Of a stretch of DNA of 46,644 bases, positions 43,538 through 46,644 are shown one piece after another. The notes below the pieces were generated by a model that saw only the letters and a list, made by a program, of their open reading frames with translations, searched no databases and was not told the DNA's origin. The stretch is taken from NCBI GenBank assembly GCA_012523855.1, contig JAAYTB010000038.1:1-46644 (forward strand). Direction: 5' to 3'. Numbering within the stretch: position 1 is the first letter of the stretch; the number at the start of each line of letters is the position of its first letter. Both the position numbers and the translations under genes were made by a program. Source of the DNA: Clostridia bacterium. Its GTDB lineage: Bacteria > Bacillota > Clostridia > Clostridiales > Clostridiaceae.

Positions 43538-44437
43538 ATGAGTAATGAATCTAACAACCTTTTTTCTGATATGGAAAAGTTAGGTTTTGGAGACATTAAG
43601 GATATAAATCTTTACGAAGAAGAGCCAAAGCAAGAACAGAAAAAAGAAGATAATGAAGAAAAACAAAAAATTTCTGCCCAAGACCTAATAGATAAGGAAA
43701 TGGAATTATTGTATGACAGGAAAATAAAGTGTCCTGTTTGTGAAGATACTTTTCTAGCAAGGTCAGTAAAAGTTTCTGCACCAAGAATGTTAAAAAAGGA
43801 TTCTGATCTTTTTATAAGATACTCAAATATTAATCCCTACTTCTATGATGTTTGGATTTGTAATATATGTGGATATGCCGCTATGAAAAAGGATTTTCCA
43901 AATATTAAAAACTACCAGATAGAAAGTATAAGAGAAAAAATAAGCCCCCGTTGGCGTGGAAGAATCTACCCACAAGTATATGACGTAGATATAGCCATAG
44001 AACGATACAAATTATCTTTATTGAATTATGTAGCCATGAACTCAAAACATAGCAACAAGGCCATGAATTGCCTAAAAATCGCTTGGATGTACAGACTTAA
44101 AGGGGATGAAAAGAATGAAACCGAGTTCTTAAAGCAAGCTTTAGAAGGCTTAGAATATGCTTACTTAGAGGAAGGTTTCCCCATTTACGGCATGGATAGA
44201 TACACAACTATGTATTTAATAGGAGAACTTAGTAGAAGAGTTGGAGATTTCAGCAAGGCAATGCAATGGTTTAGTAAAGTAATTACAACTCCTTCGGTAT
44301 CCCCTAAGCTCAAGGACTTAGCTAGGGATCAAAAGGATTTAATTAGAGAAAGTAAAAAAGAAGAAGAAGCTTCCGAAGATAATGATAAATCCAATAAAAA
44401 AACTGGTTTTTTCAGATCACTTTTCAGAGGTAAGTAA
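43538..44437 (+). CDS. DUF2225 protein (zinc-binding, TPR-like C terminus)
   Basis: 299 residues. An acidic/charged start (about 25-55) is followed by two zinc-type CxxC pairs: Cys65/Cys68 (IKCPVCED) and Cys108/Cys111 (WICNICGY). The C-terminal half has TPR-like helices ('SNKAMNCLKIAWMYRLKGDEKNETEFLKQA', 'DFSKAMQWFSKVI'). The end is Lys/Glu-rich and basic. DUF2225 function is unknown; it is common in Firmicutes. GCTAGGAGTG precedes ATG. Single gene. Confidence 0.88.
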   Translation: MSNESNNLFSDMEKLGFGDIKDINLYEEEPKQEQKKEDNEEKQKISAQDLIDKEMELLYDRKIKCPVCEDTFLARSVKVSAPRMLKKDSDLFIRYSNINPYFYDVWICNICGYAAMKKDFPNIKNYQIESIREKISPRWRGRIYPQVYDVDIAIERYKLSLLNYVAMNSKHSNKAMNCLKIAWMYRLKGDEKNETEFLKQALEGLEYAYLEEGFPIYGMDRYTTMYLIGELSRRVGDFSKAMQWFSKVITTPSVSPKLKDLARDQKDLIRESKKEEEASEDNDKSNKKTGFFRSLFRGK

Positions 44438-44470
44438 ATCAATTTAATAGGGTGCTACTGATACTTAAAG

Positions 44471-44507
44471 AGGCTTGCCCTTAGGAAAACTAAGGGCAAG
44501 CCTAAAA
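44471..44507. terminator. Bidirectional terminator between DUF2225 and the CoA-disulfide-reductase gene
   Basis: 14-bp arms AGGCTTGCCCTTAG/CTAAGGGCAAGCCT with a 5-base loop. Confidence 0.9.
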
Positions 44508-44515
44508 TTTATAAA

Positions 44516-46177
44516 CTATTTAATTTTATCTTTAACCTCCCCAGTAGAACATGATCTATATCCACCTGTCATATTTTTTACCTTAAATCCATTTTGCTCT
44601 AAGATCCTTGAGGCAATATAGCCTCTTAATCCTACCTGGCAGTAAAGTAATAGCTCTTTATCCTTGTCTAATTCATCTAGCCTATCCCTTAATTCATCTA
44701 CTGGAATAAGGATAGAATTGTCTAGATGTCCATTTTCATATTCTATTTCAGTTCTTACGTCTATTAATTGGGAGTCCTTGTTATTTAACTCACTGTCCAA
44801 GTCTTGCCAACTGAATACTTCCATTCTTCCCTGTAACACATTTTCAGCTACAAAGCCTGCCATATTAGCTGGAGACTTGGCAGAAGAGTATGGTGGTGCA
44901 TAGGCTAACTCTAGCTCAGTTAAATGGTAAATGGTACCCTTAAGCCTCATTACTGTTGCAAAGACATCTATTGTTTTATCTACTCCCTCATAACCTATAA
45001 CTTGAGCTCCTAAAATTCTACCTTCATCATTAAATATTAACTTAATAGACAACTGACTAGCTCCTGGATAATAAGTTGCATGGGAGCTAGGATGAACATA
45101 TATTACCTTATAGGGAATCTTATATTTTCTTAAGGTTCTTTCATTAGCTCCAGTACTGGCTGCTGTCATATCAAAGATTTTTATTATGGAAGTTCCCTGA
45201 CTTCCCTTATAGCTAGAATCAAGGCCACATATGTTGTCTGCTGCTATTCTTCCTTGCCTATTTGCAGGACCAGCTAAAGGTATGGCTGCCTTTTGTTCAG
45301 TAACAAAGTCACTTACCAAAACAGCATCACCAACAGCATAAACTCCCTCAACATTAGTTCGCATATTCTGGTCTGTTATTATATGTCCTCTCTCTCCTAG
45401 CTCAATTCCACTATCCTTTAAGAAGGCAGTATCTGGTGCTACTCCAATAGCTAATATAACCATATCAGCCTCTACCACTGTACCGCTGGCCAATATAACT
45501 TCCAAGGTTTTATCCTTTTCCTCAAAGGCTTTTACTCCATCATTTAGTATTAAATTCACTCCATGGTCCACTAATTCCTTTTCTGCCATGGCTGACATTT
45601 CCCCATCAAAGGGGGCTAGTATATGCTGAGTTGCCTCAACAAGGGTTACTTCTAATCCCCTCTCAACAAGGTTTTCAGCCATTTCAACTCCTATATATCC
45701 ACCGCCGATTACCACTGCTTTTCTTATGTCTTTGCTATCAACAAGTGCCTTTATTTTATCTGTGTCTGCTATATTTCTTAATGTAAATATTTTTTCACTT
45801 TCTATTCCTGGAATCCCTGGTCTTAGAGGCCTTGCTCCTGGAGATAACAAGAGGTAATCATAAGTTTCTTCATACTCTTCTCCCTTTTTGGTCCTTACCT
45901 TTACCTTTTTCTCCTCTGTATTAACAGAAGTGACCTGGCTATTAATTCTAACATCAATTCTAAATCTTCTTCTCATTGCTTCCGGAGTCTGTACTAGTAA
46001 CTTTTCCCTATCTTTAATACTGCCACCGATATAATAGGGTAAGCCACAATTAGCAAAGGATATATATTCATCCCTTTCAAAGATAACAATTTCCGCTTCT
46101 TCATCCAGTCTTCTAATTCTAGCGGCAGCAGAAGCTCCTCCAGCCACTCCGCCCACTATTAAAACTTTTTTACCCAT
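44516..46177 (-). CDS. CoA-disulfide reductase fused to a rhodanese domain
   Basis: 553 residues. The first ~440 are a FAD/NAD(P)H pyridine-nucleotide disulfide oxidoreductase of the CoADR/NOX type: FAD motif 'GGVAGGASAAARIRR' (9-23), single active Cys44 (FANCGLPYYIGG), NAD(P)H motif 'VVIGGGYIGVEMAENL', 'VYAVGDAV'. The C-terminal rhodanese-like domain (about 455-553) has Cys513 in 'LYCQVGLRGY'. Such fusions reduce CoA disulfide, CoA persulfide or polysulfide in sulfur metabolism; which one applies cannot be read. Last gene of a two-gene unit with an ArsR regulator 30 bp upstream, so regulation by sulfur or redox state is inferred. Confidence 0.92.
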   Translation of the reverse strand: MGKKVLIVGGVAGGASAAARIRRLDEEAEIVIFERDEYISFANCGLPYYIGGSIKDREKLLVQTPEAMRRRFRIDVRINSQVTSVNTEEKKVKVRTKKGEEYEETYDYLLLSPGARPLRPGIPGIESEKIFTLRNIADTDKIKALVDSKDIRKAVVIGGGYIGVEMAENLVERGLEVTLVEATQHILAPFDGEMSAMAEKELVDHGVNLILNDGVKAFEEKDKTLEVILASGTVVEADMVILAIGVAPDTAFLKDSGIELGERGHIITDQNMRTNVEGVYAVGDAVLVSDFVTEQKAAIPLAGPANRQGRIAADNICGLDSSYKGSQGTSIIKIFDMTAASTGANERTLRKYKIPYKVIYVHPSSHATYYPGASQLSIKLIFNDEGRILGAQVIGYEGVDKTIDVFATVMRLKGTIYHLTELELAYAPPYSSAKSPANMAGFVAENVLQGRMEVFSWQDLDSELNNKDSQLIDVRTEIEYENGHLDNSILIPVDELRDRLDELDKDKELLLYCQVGLRGYIASRILEQNGFKVKNMTGGYRSCSTGEVKDKIK

Positions 46178-46207
46178 TTTAAAACCTCCAAAACATTAAT
46201 TAAGTTA

Positions 46208-46492
46208 TTATTCTTCACTTATTAAAAGCTCAATAATTTTAGCCACTCTTTCATCTACCAACCTATAAATTATTTCTAGGCCTTTTCTTTCCCCTTTAAT
46301 AAGCCCGGCAGTCTTTAATTTTTGCAAATGCTGAGATACAGTAGACTGTGGTAGATCAAGGCAGTGTTGCATATGACTAACATTACATTCCCCTTTTTTT
46401 AAGAGTCCATTTACTATACAGAGCCTAACAGGATGAGCTAGGACCTTTAACAATTCACTAACTTCTTCTAATTTTTCAAAATTAACTTCCAT
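46208..46492 (-). CDS. ArsR/SmtB family transcriptional regulator
   Basis: 94 residues, winged helix-turn-helix. 'LKVLAHPVRLCIVNGLL' (helix 2) and the recognition segment 'LDLPQSTVSQHLQKLKTAGLI' are clear. Cysteines at 25, 36 and 43 (from ATG 46492) are placed around helices 3-4; typical metal-binding ELCVC is not intact (here 'GECNVSH'), so it may sense thiol or persulfide rather than As/Cd. A TTG just before ATG is possible but AGAGGG fits the ATG. It shares a transcript with the CoA-disulfide reductase gene and probably represses both. Confidence 0.88.
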   Translation of the reverse strand: MEVNFEKLEEVSELLKVLAHPVRLCIVNGLLKKGECNVSHMQHCLDLPQSTVSQHLQKLKTAGLIKGERKGLEIIYRLVDERVAKIIELLISEE

Positions 46493-46525
46493 CAACTATC
46501 CCTCTTCTTGAAATTTTTTCTATTT

Positions 46526-46564
46526 ATATATTCATATATTACGTTATAGTAATTATATTGTCAA
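46526..46564 (-). promoter_or_regulatory. Promoter and likely operator of the arsR-CoADR operon
   Basis: TTGACA (46559-46564), 17-bp spacer, TAATAT (46536-46541) on the minus strand. A near-palindrome ATATAT-GA-ATATAT (46526-46539) overlaps the -10, the place expected for ArsR autorepression. From 46565 to the window end I see only AT-rich sequence. Confidence 0.65.
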
Positions 46565-46644
46565 ATATTTAACTTATAGTCTATATATAGGGAATATCTA
46601 TAGTATTTCACTATTAAATAATAATAAACAAAAAGTGGCATAAA

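Overview
The window is chromosomal DNA from an AT-rich, low-GC Gram-positive spore former, most likely a member of the Clostridia. The support is strong AGGAGG-type ribosome binding sites, frequent TTG/GTG starts, T-box leaders, a spore cortex-lytic enzyme (SleB), VanW-type wall proteins and a CggR-controlled glycolytic operon. I see no prophage, transposase, CRISPR array or rRNA. It looks like ordinary core genome, about 48 genes on both strands, mostly in short operons ended by clear hairpin terminators.

Region 1 (1-7000): a CBS-ACT protein faces the central glycolytic operon, read on the minus strand as cggR-gap-pgk-tpiA-gpmI. Enolase is absent. A two-half-site CggR operator sits at the cggR transcription start. 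A matching but inverted operator sits at the predicted start of the distant fba gene (35 kb), so this CggR probably also controls aldolase. A multi-hairpin structure lies between gap and pgk.

Region 2 (7000-19750): a PilZ protein; degV and trmL; an N-acetylmuramoyl-L-alanine amidase; a moxR-DUF58-transglutaminase (TgpA-like) operon whose last gene is split by a +1-type frameshift at a run of nine A; two tandem VanW/G5 proteins; an AlkD-like DNA glycosylase; and D-Ala-D-Ala ligase.

Region 3 (19750-30650): PTS enzyme I, endonuclease III, a PlsC acyltransferase, cysE behind a cysteine (UGC) T-box with its own promoter, sleB, a soluble MgtE-N/CBS protein behind a roughly 210-nt structured leader, a YgiQ radical SAM protein, a membrane protein, a YegS-type lipid kinase and a CBS protein.

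Region 4 (30650-38450): pssA, a small helical protein, an unlisted 32-codon gene, a TGS-uridine-kinase-like protein, a DUF421/DUF4363 pair, fba, a secreted protein, a YejK/NdpA-like nucleoid protein and a two-helix membrane protein.

Region 5 (38450-46644): a CYTH protein, tRNA-Gln(CUG), leuS behind a leucine (CUC) T-box, a HesB-like Fe-S protein with an inverted repeat in its promoter, a RelQ-like alarmone synthetase, a DUF2225 protein, and an ArsR regulator followed by a CoA-disulfide-reductase/rhodanese fusion.

No wholly new multi-gene system is evident. The best leads are the two CggR operators, the homopolymer frameshift in the transglutaminase gene, the structured leader upstream of the MgtE-N/CBS gene, the gap-pgk RNA structure and the unlisted small gene. 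All functional calls are from reading the sequence, without database searches.
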